NCBI RefSeq assembly: GCF_009767585.1 | Contig: NZ_WSNW01000001.1 | Location: 1,394,090 to 1,458,089, forward strand | Length of the DNA: 64,000 nt | From: Coprobacillus cateniformis | GTDB lineage: Bacteria > Bacillota_I > Bacilli_A > Erysipelotrichales > Coprobacillaceae | Direction: 5' to 3' | In this document: positions 43,547 through 52,572 of the stretch, piece after piece | Layout of the letters: each line of letters begins with the position of its first letter | Position numbering within the stretch: position 1 is the stretch's first letter | Translations under genes and position numbers: made by a program | Notes under the pieces: model-generated | Seen by the model: the letters and a program-made list of their open reading frames with translations, nothing else | Told to the model about the DNA's origin: nothing | Databases searched by the model: none

Positions 43547-44388
43547 GATATAACCCTCCTTATAAACTGTTCCATGTTATAAATAAATTCACTCTCTTTA
43601 TCAATAAAGACTTCATGACCACATTGATCATATAAATAATACTCAATGTTTGGATTATTATATTTTATGATTTGATTATCTATATATTGGTATTGACATA
43701 TACGATCGTCTTTTCCTTGCATAATAAGAGTTGGTGTTTCAATGTTTTTTATCATATTCTCGAAAGAATGCTGATAAAACCAAGAAGACATAGCACATAT
43801 GTGGCGAAGAGATTGAGGTGGATTTAGATCACTGTAAACAAATTGACGAACTTGTGGTATAGAAAAGAATTCTTCAGGCGTAGCATCATCTAATGTCTTA
43901 AACGTTTTTATAACACTATCATTGAACCTATGAGTATATGGCTTTTTCATTAAATTATAAAACTCTAATGCTTCTTCCCTATAAAATGTAATAGCGGGAC
44001 TACTTAATATAACACCACAGAATTGTTCTGCAAACCTTTCCAAACATAAACTTGCTAAGCATCCACCAAATGATCCACCCCATAGAAAAAGATTTTGAAT
44101 ACCCCAACGTTCCTTAATACTCGCAACAATCTGTAAAACATCATTTGTAATTGTTTCAATACTTAAGCCATTTCTCAAGTCATATTCGGATAGACCACTT
44201 CCTCTTTGATCAAAATAAATACAATGAAATTCTTGACTTAATGTTTGAAAAGCAGATAATTCCATAATTGCTTTCGCTCCACTTCCTGGACCACCATGTA
44301 AGAAAAGAATAGCTGTCTCACTTATTTCAGGTTTTACTGAATAAATTTTGAGTTGACAATCATTAACTTGTAACTTGTATGATTCCAT
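43540..44388 (-). CDS. Alpha/beta hydrolase (proline iminopeptidase-like)
   Basis: 282 residues from ATG 44388 (GGAGGTG 4 nt upstream). Oxyanion motif FLHGGPGSGAK, YFDQRGSGLSEYD, nucleophile GGSFGGCLA, acid QGKDDRI and His in DQCGHEVF place it in the prolyl aminopeptidase group. It lies between a strong terminator and an inverted-repeat operator and so is separate from the ABC cluster. Confidence 0.88.
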   Translation of the reverse strand: MESYKLQVNDCQLKIYSVKPEISETAILFLHGGPGSGAKAIMELSAFQTLSQEFHCIYFDQRGSGLSEYDLRNGLSIETITNDVLQIVASIKERWGIQNLFLWGGSFGGCLASLCLERFAEQFCGVILSSPAITFYREEALEFYNLMKKPYTHRFNDSVIKTFKTLDDATPEEFFSIPQVRQFVYSDLNPPQSLRHICAMSSWFYQHSFENMIKNIETPTLIMQGKDDRICQYQYIDNQIIKYNNPNIEYYLYDQCGHEVFIDKESEFIYNMEQFIRRVISC

Positions 44389-44403
44389 ATTGCACCTCCC
44401 AGT

Positions 44404-44427
44404 GTATGTCGCTATATCGTGACATAC
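44404..44427. promoter_or_regulatory. Operator-like palindrome upstream of the hydrolase
   Basis: GTATGTC (44404-44410) and GACATAC (44421-44427) are perfectly inverted. The inner 18 bp matches TGTCNCNATATNGNGACA. It lies 16 bp before the start codon and so would block transcription or early elongation if bound. Confidence 0.5.
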
Positions 44428-44473
44428 ATAGAATATCATATTTATGAGCATATAACAAGGCTTTTTACATAGA

Positions 44474-44493
44474 AAAAGAACTCTTTCGAGTTC
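44474..44493 (-). terminator. Terminator of the ABC transporter cluster
   Basis: GAACTC/GAGTTC with a GAAA tetraloop on the minus strand and five T after the stem. Confidence 0.8.
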
Positions 44494-44510
44494 ATCAAGA
44501 GGGTTATATA

Positions 44511-45212
44511 TTACATTCCCTTTCTAACAATCCTATTCAAATACACTGTTCCAAACTTTAATACCATACACTCTAGTATTATATAAATGATTAAATAACT
44601 CATAGAGTTAAAATTATTATATAATATTTGATCCATTATTTTGAACAAGAATAACTGATACCTTTCATTAAAAATAACCATTCCTGAATAAAAAAATGTA
44701 AAACTTTCTACAAAACCAAGAACTGCTTGTACTCTTTGAAAATATAAAGTTAAAAAGATAAATAAATAATTAAGAATACAGTATTGAATCATAGCCAGCA
44801 ATATATATAGTAGACTTCCACTCAAGGATATATCTATGACGTATTTCACAAAAGGACTTAAAAAAATGAATGACAGAATAACTATCAACACAGATTCTAT
44901 AAGTATAGGTATTAATCTTACAAAAGAAATTGTCCAATAAGAAACTTTTAAATGATAACAATGTTGAAATTGCTTCAATCTTATTTCACTTTCAATTCTA
45001 CTAGATACTTCAGCAAAACTATTTATAAGTGAAAACCAAAATCCTATTTTCAATATCATTTTTATATTCAATAAACTTCCTGCAATAATAACAAGAGATA
45101 TCATTCCCAATAAAAAAATAATTCTCTCAATATAATGAATAACCGTTTGATAAATATAACACTTCTTTGTTTGGAAATAAAACATGAACTCTTGCCCAAT
45201 CATCTCAAACAT
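44511..45212 (-). CDS. ABC-2-type permease subunit (last gene of cluster)
   Basis: 233 residues from ATG 45212 (GGGAG 8 nt upstream; a GTG at 45227 is less likely). Six hydrophobic helices and almost no extracellular domain. No named family is clear, but length and context match ABC-2 permeases. It overlaps the preceding permease by 8 nt. With the other permease and the ATPase it would form one exporter, perhaps for self-protection against the bacteriocin. Confidence 0.75.
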   Translation of the reverse strand: MFEMIGQEFMFYFQTKKCYIYQTVIHYIERIIFLLGMISLVIIAGSLLNIKMILKIGFWFSLINSFAEVSSRIESEIRLKQFQHCYHLKVSYWTISFVRLIPILIESVLIVILSFIFLSPFVKYVIDISLSGSLLYILLAMIQYCILNYLFIFLTLYFQRVQAVLGFVESFTFFYSGMVIFNERYQLFLFKIMDQILYNNFNSMSYLIIYIILECMVLKFGTVYLNRIVRKGM

Positions 45213-45963
45213 AAAAGATACTCCCACTTCTATAATTTTCTTTCATGATCAAATGGTAAAGAAGAACTCCTATTCCTAAGTAAATGAGACCTTGTATAAA
45301 CAATATTCCAATGAATTGTATATCTATTTGTCCATTTTGCATTCCATGAATAATAACTCGCAATGGCAGAAAAGGAAACAAATATGATATAAATTCAAGG
45401 ATTGGCAATGATGAAATGTTATATGTAATGCCTCCAAAAAATAGGACAAAGTAATAAAGAAGATTTGGAATAGCTGATAATTTCTTATATTTCAAAGTCA
45501 TTGCTCCAATAATTAATCCAATAAAATAAGAAATAAATATACACACAATTATAAGCGTTCCTGTTAATATCATAGACATCCCAGACAACCAAGAATAATC
45601 AAAATCACCTATGCACAATATTATAGAAAAGACAATACTTGCTTTTATAAAATCATAAATCATTTGAATAAATGATCTTAAGAAAATGATTCTCAAAAAT
45701 GAAACCCTTGTTCCAAGAATATGAACAAGAGTACCATCCATAATTTCTTCTTCTATAATATAATTTATATTTATAAAACCATGGGTAGCACTATACCATA
45801 CAAATAATAGAATTAAAACAGTTTCTTTATCTGTAACATCTAAATAATCTAATAATCCTAAAAACAATACTAATAAACCTATATTAGCAAAAAATAAATT
45901 AAATTTGAAATGAAACATTTCTTTCCAATATCTACGCCATTCTATTTTAAAATTATACCACAT
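45205..45963 (-). CDS. ABC-2-type permease subunit
   Basis: 252 residues, six predicted membrane helices, with the amphipathic opening MWYNFKIEWRRYWKEMFHFK and the ABC-2-like coupling region INYIIEEEIMDGTLVHILGTR. It overlaps the ATPase gene by 11 nt and the next permease gene by 8 nt. Confidence 0.8.
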   Translation of the reverse strand: MWYNFKIEWRRYWKEMFHFKFNLFFANIGLLVLFLGLLDYLDVTDKETVLILLFVWYSATHGFININYIIEEEIMDGTLVHILGTRVSFLRIIFLRSFIQMIYDFIKASIVFSIILCIGDFDYSWLSGMSMILTGTLIIVCIFISYFIGLIIGAMTLKYKKLSAIPNLLYYFVLFFGGITYNISSLPILEFISYLFPFLPLRVIIHGMQNGQIDIQFIGILFIQGLIYLGIGVLLYHLIMKENYRSGSIFYV

Positions 45964-46846
45964 ATTCTATACTCTTTTGGAAATCTATAATATCCATACT
46001 CTCTTTAGAAAACTCTAAAACATCATATTCTAAAATAATGGCATTTTTTTGTATATCAGTAACATATACTTCAAAATAGGTTTCATTTCTTGTTAATTCT
46101 ATTTGTGGAAATTGGAAAATGAATTTCTCATACTCTACATCTGCAATACACATATGATAGATGCAAATATCTTCTTTAACATATTGATTTATTGATGTAT
46201 CTAATGCAATATTTCTATTTTTAATAAAGATTGTGCGACTGTTCATCGCCTTCATAAATGACATATCATGAGATGTCATAAGAATTGTCATATTTTTTTG
46301 CTTATACTCAAGTAAAACCTGTGATAGAATGTGTATACTTTTTGAATCTAATCCATTCGTTGGTTCATCTAATAATAAAACTTCTGGTTGGATAATTAAA
46401 GCAACAATAAGTGCTAATTTCTGTCTGTTCCCCTGTGACAGAGCATCTACCTTTTTATCAAGATGCTGCTTAAAATCAAACCTTTGGCATAAGTCAAGAA
46501 ATTCTTTTTCAATCAATTGATAACGTATTTTATTGAGTCCAAAAAAATATCTTGCATTCTCATAAGCACTCAAGTATCCATAATATCCTTGTCCACTTTC
46601 CATAACAAATTCACATAAATCTAAATTCTTTTTCTTTTGATTATTTATACCAAAAACATAGATATTTCCACTGTCCTGATATATTAATCCAGCAATCATT
46701 TTCAGGATTGTACTCTTCCCAGTACCATTTGCTCCTACAAAAGAAACAATCTCTCCCCTTGTCATTTCAATATTCAAGTCTTCTATAATTTGATGCTCAC
46801 CAAATGACTTGCTGATATTTTCAAGTAAAATAGTATCATTATTCAT
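45953..46846 (-). CDS. ABC transporter ATP-binding protein
   Basis: 297 residues from ATG 46846 (GGAGGTAGGT upstream); a longer frame to 46996 would overlap the preceding gene and lacks an SD. Walker A is VGANGTGKST, the signature ALSQGNRQKL, and Walker B VLLLDEPTNGLD. The C-terminal 90 residues are an accessory domain. It pairs with the two following permeases. The layout resembles self-immunity exporters of bacteriocin loci, which is inference. Confidence 0.9.
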   Translation of the reverse strand: MNNDTILLENISKSFGEHQIIEDLNIEMTRGEIVSFVGANGTGKSTILKMIAGLIYQDSGNIYVFGINNQKKKNLDLCEFVMESGQGYYGYLSAYENARYFFGLNKIRYQLIEKEFLDLCQRFDFKQHLDKKVDALSQGNRQKLALIVALIIQPEVLLLDEPTNGLDSKSIHILSQVLLEYKQKNMTILMTSHDMSFMKAMNSRTIFIKNRNIALDTSINQYVKEDICIYHMCIADVEYEKFIFQFPQIELTRNETYFEVYVTDIQKNAIILEYDVLEFSKESMDIIDFQKSIEYVV

Positions 46847-46887
46847 ACCTACCTCCAGAAATGCTCTTTTCAACATTATAACATAAT

Positions 46888-48669
46888 CTAAAACTTCTTT
46901 ATAATATTTATATTTGATACTGCTTTTCTTATCAATACATAAATAAAGTATGAAAATATAAATATAAAGAATATAGCTAATGTTATCAATAAGCATATAT
47001 GAATAATAACATCTCTATCTAATAAATCTAATCCCCAATAAATACCACTCACTATCATTATCGATATTATCCAAGGATAGAAAAGTAAGTAAAGTTCTTT
47101 TTTTAACAACAAATTATTCATTTTCTTTTGTGAAACACCATTAACCTCCAACAAAACCGCTTGCTTTCTCCATTGATATTGATCAAATATTTTTAAAATG
47201 ATAATAGCGATTATAAATAATCCAATAATAAATCCTATACTCAATTGATTGAAAATCTCTAATTGATTGGAAACACCTATCACCTTCAAAAGATTTGAAT
47301 GGGCTGATACTTCTAATTGTGGATAATCATCCATAAGAACTTTTAAGACATTTAAATAATCATTAGAGTCATTGAGTTGAATGATAAATGTTTTTGATGA
47401 TTTTAATTGAATATCTGTATACTTTATTAAGTTTTGATACTCTTGGTAGGGAATATAAATAATTCTTGATAAAGAGGATAATCCTCTATAATCTTCAAAC
47501 TTCTCGTTTAAATAATTATGTATTGGAAGTGTGAAATGATAGTTAGATAATTGACATTCAATATTTTCATTCTTTTGTTGCCTATACAATTCATAATTCC
47601 CATAATATTGTTGATCATTATGAGCATTTTCCTGATTGAGATAATGTTGAAAATAATCAGAACTCATATAAGGGGATAGGAGATATCCATTATCTGTTTC
47701 TATAGGTATAAATCTTTGAACATCTTGAATATATTCATTATATTTCATTTCTTTTACTTCATCATTCGATAATGGATAGTTTGCTTCAACAATTATTTGA
47801 GTGCTTTGTAGTTCTTCAATTGTATTATTTAATCTTTCTATATACGTTTGGAAGAATACAGATAAAAAGCAATAAAATGTCATGAGTAGAGTAAGTAATA
47901 TTTTAAAGGTAAGATATTGAAATCGATTATACTTTAATATCTTTCTATAAAATAAATTGAGAGAGTTTTGATATGATGATATTTTTGGATTTGGAATAGT
48001 ATTATGCGTAATTTGCGTATCTTTTCTATTAATAATTTTTTGTTGTTCAATCTCATAAAGGCAATCACTTACCTCTTTAATAAGTTTGTCGTGAGAAGCA
48101 ATGAGAATAGTTTTATGATACTTTTCTTTTAAGAGAATCAAAACATCTATTAATTTAAGTTTATTATCATAATCAAGATAAGCAGTAGGCTCATCTAAAA
48201 TAATCAATGGTGTATCTTTCATCAAAGCACATACAATCGCAAGACGCTGTTTTTCTCCACCTGATAACTTTCTAATGTCTGTTTGATCATCTAAAAAGAG
48301 ATTGAGGTCAGTCAAATATTCTCTAGCCTGTTTTTCATCAAACTCTTGATGTGAAAGATATGCAAAAAATTGAATATTCTCAAATAGACTCATACTATCA
48401 ATAAGCTGTATATTTTGAAAAACAAATGCAATATGACTTCTTTGGAATTCTTTCTTTTTTTCCAAAGTTACTGAACAGATATCATAGTCATAGAAATAAT
48501 AATTCATTTGAGCATTTTGTGTCATAAGTGCAATATCATATAATAAAGTACTTTTTCCACAACCACTCTTACCTGAAAGAACAGTTATTCTTTCATCTGG
48601 AATGATAATATGTCCATCTTTTATTAATGGCTTATCAAATGCAAGATTTATATTTTTTAATTCTAACAT
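46888..48669 (-). CDS. Fused ABC ATPase-FtsX permease (MacB-like), fourth copy
   Basis: 593 residues. The ATPase is at 1 to about 215: Walker A SGKSGCGKST, signature KLSGGEKQR, Walker B LIILDEPTAYLD. One membrane helix lies at about 250-275, then an extracellular domain of about 200 residues, then three helices (about 475-585). This is MacB topology with the NBD at the N-terminus. It overlaps the preceding transporter by 7 nt, so the two probably form a heterodimer that moves peptides across or out of the membrane. Confidence 0.85.
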   Translation of the reverse strand: MLELKNINLAFDKPLIKDGHIIIPDERITVLSGKSGCGKSTLLYDIALMTQNAQMNYYFYDYDICSVTLEKKKEFQRSHIAFVFQNIQLIDSMSLFENIQFFAYLSHQEFDEKQAREYLTDLNLFLDDQTDIRKLSGGEKQRLAIVCALMKDTPLIILDEPTAYLDYDNKLKLIDVLILLKEKYHKTILIASHDKLIKEVSDCLYEIEQQKIINRKDTQITHNTIPNPKISSYQNSLNLFYRKILKYNRFQYLTFKILLTLLMTFYCFLSVFFQTYIERLNNTIEELQSTQIIVEANYPLSNDEVKEMKYNEYIQDVQRFIPIETDNGYLLSPYMSSDYFQHYLNQENAHNDQQYYGNYELYRQQKNENIECQLSNYHFTLPIHNYLNEKFEDYRGLSSLSRIIYIPYQEYQNLIKYTDIQLKSSKTFIIQLNDSNDYLNVLKVLMDDYPQLEVSAHSNLLKVIGVSNQLEIFNQLSIGFIIGLFIIAIIILKIFDQYQWRKQAVLLEVNGVSQKKMNNLLLKKELYLLFYPWIISIMIVSGIYWGLDLLDRDVIIHICLLITLAIFFIFIFSYFIYVLIRKAVSNINIIKKF

Positions 48670-50597
48670 AAATTATTTTTTTCTCTTCGCAATACATAAT
48701 ACAATATAGCCTGTTCCATTAAAGAAAGAATAATTGCTGTAATCATAAAAATAATCATATTTAACAATAAATAATGTGTTCCCAATACAACAACAGTTAA
48801 CAAACTTAGACTTATCCAAGAAAACCCATGAATAAATGTTTCAATAGATAAATATTTTCTCATATATGAATGATTAACCCCATTATATACTAATTGTTGT
48901 CTTTCTCTTCTCTTAGATCTTAACTGAAAATAAAAGATGACTGCATATACAATAGCACTTAATAAACCAATTCCACCTATAATCATAACTCTACTTTCTT
49001 GAAACTCAAATTGTTCTTGAGCTCCCTCAGTATAGAATACTGATTGTGAAAAAACATCATAATCTTCATTTAATTCTGTTAGATCTTTATATACATCAGC
49101 TATCTTATCTCTTTCTGCAAAGATGACATAGTCATCATATGAGTATGTCATTGCCGTTACGTTTTCTGCACGAGGTTTACTTCCACTGCTATCTCCGTTA
49201 TATTGATTAAGTATTGCCTCATACTGCTGATAAGGAATATATATTATATAAGGAGTATCAAAGCTTTTATAATTTTTACTAACATCTATAGCCTCATCAA
49301 TATCAAATTTCATATCGATTTGTTTATATGATATATATCGATATATTTGACTTTCATTATTATAGATATATTGATAAGTTGGTATATGAAGGGGCAACTC
49401 TACTGTATCACCACTTTGAATATTTTGTTCTGTAGCAAACTGAGAAGAAATAAAGATTTTCTTATTATCTTTATCCATATTATTTTCAGGAAAATACGGT
49501 TTAACAACAGGGCGTTCTGCAATGACAATATTTTCATCTATAATATGTTCTTGCTCATTACTTATAATTTTAACGCTTTTGGCTTCTGTTGTATTATTTG
49601 GATTAATTACTGAAAACTGTCCTATATTATAAATTGATAACACTCCTGAAATATTTTCTATTGCTTCTTTTTCTTTATCTTCTAAGGGTATCGAATTCCA
49701 TTCTTCACCACTTACATACATTTCATGAGGAGCATATAGTTGACGTTTCCTAAAATAGATCATACTATCTTCTGCTAAATATTGATTGCCTGACAATCCA
49801 CTGTATAAAGTATATTCATTATTAAACACAACGCCTAACTGAATACATAAAAAGACACCTATGACAATTAAAAACATTTGTTGTAACCATTGAAACTTAT
49901 TTTTATATTTTAGATATTGAAGTGGTTTAAAATGATTGTTTTGTTTATTGACTAATTCAGATTCATTTTTTAAATGTTGTTCTTTCATTACAATCTGATA
50001 ATCTTTAATTTCATAGATAACATCACATATTTCTAACAATTCACCTTCATGTGTTGTCAATATAATTGTTTTATCCTTCAACTCTGATAAAACTTTTTTC
50101 AATCTAACAATACTCTGATAATCTAAAGATGCTGTTGGTTCATCTAATATAATAATATCTTTTTGACTGAATAATGCTAAAGCTATTAAAAACCTTTTTC
50201 TTTCTCCAATAGAAAGTTGACTTGGTGAATGTTTGAGGTTCACCTTATCAATTCCAACCTTCTGAAGATATTTATAAATTATTGATTTCTCCACTTTTTT
50301 ATCCTTCAATTCTCCATAAAACTGAAAATGTTGAAAGATATTCATATTTTCAAAATAACTTCCATTTTGATCAACATAAAAAACATGATTTAAAATAAAC
50401 TCTTCCTTATTCATAACTATTTCTTCATTATAAGTTATCTGGCTTTGACTAGTAAGAATAGTTTTTATGAGTGTTGTTTTCCCACTTCCACTAGCTCCTA
50501 TAACTGCATGAATATTTCCATTATAGAATTTAACATATGCATTTTTAAAAATGTGTTTATTAGAATAACTTATATTAATATCTGAAATATTTAACAT
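48663..50597 (-). CDS. Fused ABC ATPase-FtsX permease (MacB-like), third copy
   Basis: 644 residues from ATG 50597 (GAGGAG 7 nt upstream); the longer frame to 50642 runs into a palindrome. Walker A GASGSGKTT, signature QLSIGERKR, Walker B IIILDEPTASLD. A membrane helix lies at about 240-262, a large extracellular domain follows, and three helices end the protein. It is the first gene of the half-cluster left of IS110 and has two palindromes upstream, suggesting its own promoter now. Confidence 0.85.
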   Translation of the reverse strand: MLNISDINISYSNKHIFKNAYVKFYNGNIHAVIGASGSGKTTLIKTILTSQSQITYNEEIVMNKEEFILNHVFYVDQNGSYFENMNIFQHFQFYGELKDKKVEKSIIYKYLQKVGIDKVNLKHSPSQLSIGERKRFLIALALFSQKDIIILDEPTASLDYQSIVRLKKVLSELKDKTIILTTHEGELLEICDVIYEIKDYQIVMKEQHLKNESELVNKQNNHFKPLQYLKYKNKFQWLQQMFLIVIGVFLCIQLGVVFNNEYTLYSGLSGNQYLAEDSMIYFRKRQLYAPHEMYVSGEEWNSIPLEDKEKEAIENISGVLSIYNIGQFSVINPNNTTEAKSVKIISNEQEHIIDENIVIAERPVVKPYFPENNMDKDNKKIFISSQFATEQNIQSGDTVELPLHIPTYQYIYNNESQIYRYISYKQIDMKFDIDEAIDVSKNYKSFDTPYIIYIPYQQYEAILNQYNGDSSGSKPRAENVTAMTYSYDDYVIFAERDKIADVYKDLTELNEDYDVFSQSVFYTEGAQEQFEFQESRVMIIGGIGLLSAIVYAVIFYFQLRSKRRERQQLVYNGVNHSYMRKYLSIETFIHGFSWISLSLLTVVVLGTHYLLLNMIIFMITAIILSLMEQAILYYVLRREKNNLC

Positions 50598-50622
50598 ATT
50601 CAATCTCCTCGTATAATATATT

Positions 50623-50708
50623 TTGTAAAGATGACTAGTCATCTTTACAAGTTTATTTCAATATTGGATTTTCCTAAGTTATAATAGAGTTACTAGTCAC
50701 TCTATTAT
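50623..50708. promoter_or_regulatory. Two related 28-bp palindromes upstream of the third transporter
   Basis: 50623-50650 is a perfect 28-bp palindrome centred on GATGACTAGTCATC. 50681-50708 is a 28-bp palindrome with one mismatched pair, centred on GTTACTAGTCAC. Both have the core TNACTAGTNA and their centres are 58 bp apart. In the first, TTGTAA and TACAAA are 17 bp apart on the minus strand, so a promoter may overlap it. Confidence 0.55.
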
Positions 50709-50801
50709 TGGAATTTATTCTAATTCTCCTTGAAGTATCTTCATGATATCTTCTATAGAAAGTCTGTTTCTCAACTTTAGAATGTCTCTGCTTACCGAAT
50801 G

Positions 50802-50943
50802 TTGTTTGTTCAATACTTTTGTGATACGTAGCCTTTGATCTGTATTGTTCTATTCTTATGGCGAGGTCGCATCATGTCTAAAGAACGGAGGTCTTTCCAA
50901 TATTTTGTTTCTAGTTTTATCTTTTTTGAAAGGTGGTGATCCC
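50802..50943 (+). ncRNA. Candidate bridge RNA region of the IS110 element
   Basis: About 140 nt of noncoding sequence precede the transposase within the element, where IS110-group elements encode the bridge RNA that pairs with target and donor DNA. A GGCGAGGTCGC hairpin and AAGAACGGAGGTCTTT stem (about 50859-50898) are visible. Guide loops were not assigned. Confidence 0.4.
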
Positions 50944-52215
50944 ATGAACACTCTCTTTGTAGGTATTGATGTTTCAACCAAAAATAATCAAGTCTGTGCT
51001 GTTAACTTTAATCAGGATGTTTTCTTTAATCTCTCTTTTCCAAATAACCCTGATGGATGTGATCTTCTCATTACATCTGTCTTGGCTTTTGTTGATAAAG
51101 AAAAGTTCGATTCCATCATCATCGTTACTGAATCAACTTCTATATATGACTATCATATTTGTGCTTATCTTTCATCTCAGCTTTCGATTGTCGGCACTTC
51201 TGTCATCATATATTCTGTTAATGCCAAATCCATTGCCAATTATAAGAAGTCTTATATTGAAATGGAAAAAACTGATCTGGGTGATGCTTTTTTGATTGCA
51301 GATTTTGCTCGTGTTGGTCGCTGTAAAAAGCTTCGTCCCTTTAAAGCTGCTCAACATATCGCTCTTAAACGTCTCACTCGTGAACGTTATCATTTAGCTG
51401 AGCAGCTTATTAGAGAAAAGAATTACGTTCTCAACAATATCTATTTAAAGGTTTCTGGTCTTATGACCCTTCCTCATAAGGATTTGCCTTTCAGTGATAA
51501 TTTTTCTGCTTCCAACACGAAATTTTTAACTGATTATGCTTCCCCTTTTGATTTGGCTGAAAAACCTTTGGATGAAATCATTGAATATTTCAAATCTGCT
51601 TCTCAAAACAGATGTGATGATTATGGTAAAATTGCTTCTCTTTTTGATAAAGCGATTCGTTCTTCCTATAGACTTGATAAAACTGCATATGACCCTATAA
51701 CTATCTCAATTACTGCTTCTATCAACCTGATTCAATGCATTGAATCTCAAATCAAGATGGTTGATAAGGCCATTGAGAAGGAAATGAAAGGTCTTTATCC
51801 TAACGGATATCAATCTCTGATGTCTATAACAGGTATCGGACCTGTCTTTGCAGCAGGTATACTTTCTGAAATTGGTGATATTTCCTATTTCAAAAGTGAT
51901 GCTTCATTGGCTAAATATGCCGGTTTCCATTGGAAGAAGAATGACTCGGGCAATTTTATTGCTGATGAAAAACATTCAGCGAATTCATGTAATAAATATT
52001 TAAAATATTACATAACTCAATCCACACAGATGTCAGTGATGCATGGCTTTGATTATACGACTTCTTTTTATCGTAAGAAGTATAACGAAGCCTCTACACA
52101 CAAGCATCGTAGAGCACTCGTCCTTACATCAAGAAAACTAGTTCGTTTAATTTATGTCTTGCTACGTGACAGTAAATTATACGTTTCTGTGTCTCATGAC
52201 ACAGTCATTGAGTAA
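50944..52215 (+). CDS. IS110-family transposase (DEDD)
   Basis: 423 residues from ATG 50944 (AAAGGTGGTGATC upstream). The RuvC-like DEDD domain has FVGIDVSTKNNQ, VTESTSIYD and DLGDAFLIADFAR. The C-terminal Transposase_20 domain has SITGIGPVFAAGILSEIGD and AKYAGFHWKKNDSGNF with the conserved Ser. It appears intact, so the element may be active. Confidence 0.93.
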   Translation: MNTLFVGIDVSTKNNQVCAVNFNQDVFFNLSFPNNPDGCDLLITSVLAFVDKEKFDSIIIVTESTSIYDYHICAYLSSQLSIVGTSVIIYSVNAKSIANYKKSYIEMEKTDLGDAFLIADFARVGRCKKLRPFKAAQHIALKRLTRERYHLAEQLIREKNYVLNNIYLKVSGLMTLPHKDLPFSDNFSASNTKFLTDYASPFDLAEKPLDEIIEYFKSASQNRCDDYGKIASLFDKAIRSSYRLDKTAYDPITISITASINLIQCIESQIKMVDKAIEKEMKGLYPNGYQSLMSITGIGPVFAAGILSEIGDISYFKSDASLAKYAGFHWKKNDSGNFIADEKHSANSCNKYLKYYITQSTQMSVMHGFDYTTSFYRKKYNEASTHKHRRALVLTSRKLVRLIYVLLRDSKLYVSVSHDTVIE

Positions 52216-52260
52216 TTTGTCAATTTCATAAATTTTTTCATACTTCTTTTTAGTGTACTC

Positions 52261-52305
52261 TTTTTTAGATGATGGTTTTTGATTTATCTAAAAAAGATTT
52301 TATTT
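52261..52305 (+). terminator. Terminator of the IS110 transposase gene
   Basis: TTTTTTAGAT (52261-52270) pairs with ATCTAAAAAA (52286-52295), followed by GATTTTATTTATTTT. Confidence 0.55.
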
Positions 52306-52572
52306 ATTTTCTTGACATTTTACCGAATGACTTTCTAAACAAGTATACAAAAAATGAATTCTATTCATTTTCATAAATATTTGTTCTTTCTTACTCATTT
52401 CCTTTTAGTAAGTCCATTTGATATATAACCATTAATTTTAAAAAGCTACTTATATTATAACATTCCTTGTTAAGACAATGAAGAAGTTTAAAATTTAACA
52501 AAAAGATTAATTGTGATTCGTATTTTAATTGAAATATGGTTACAGATAAATAATTAAATATATTCCAATAAT

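Larger units (their letters stand above)
50792..52329 (+). mobile_element. IS110-family insertion sequence
   Basis: A single DEDD-transposase gene is flanked by the 10-bp direct repeat TTACCGAATG (50792-50801 and 52320-52329), 1528 bp apart, a normal IS110 length. It is inserted between two transporter genes of the leftward cluster and reads in the opposite direction. The repeat may be target core or element-end sequence; exact borders are uncertain. Confidence 0.7.
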
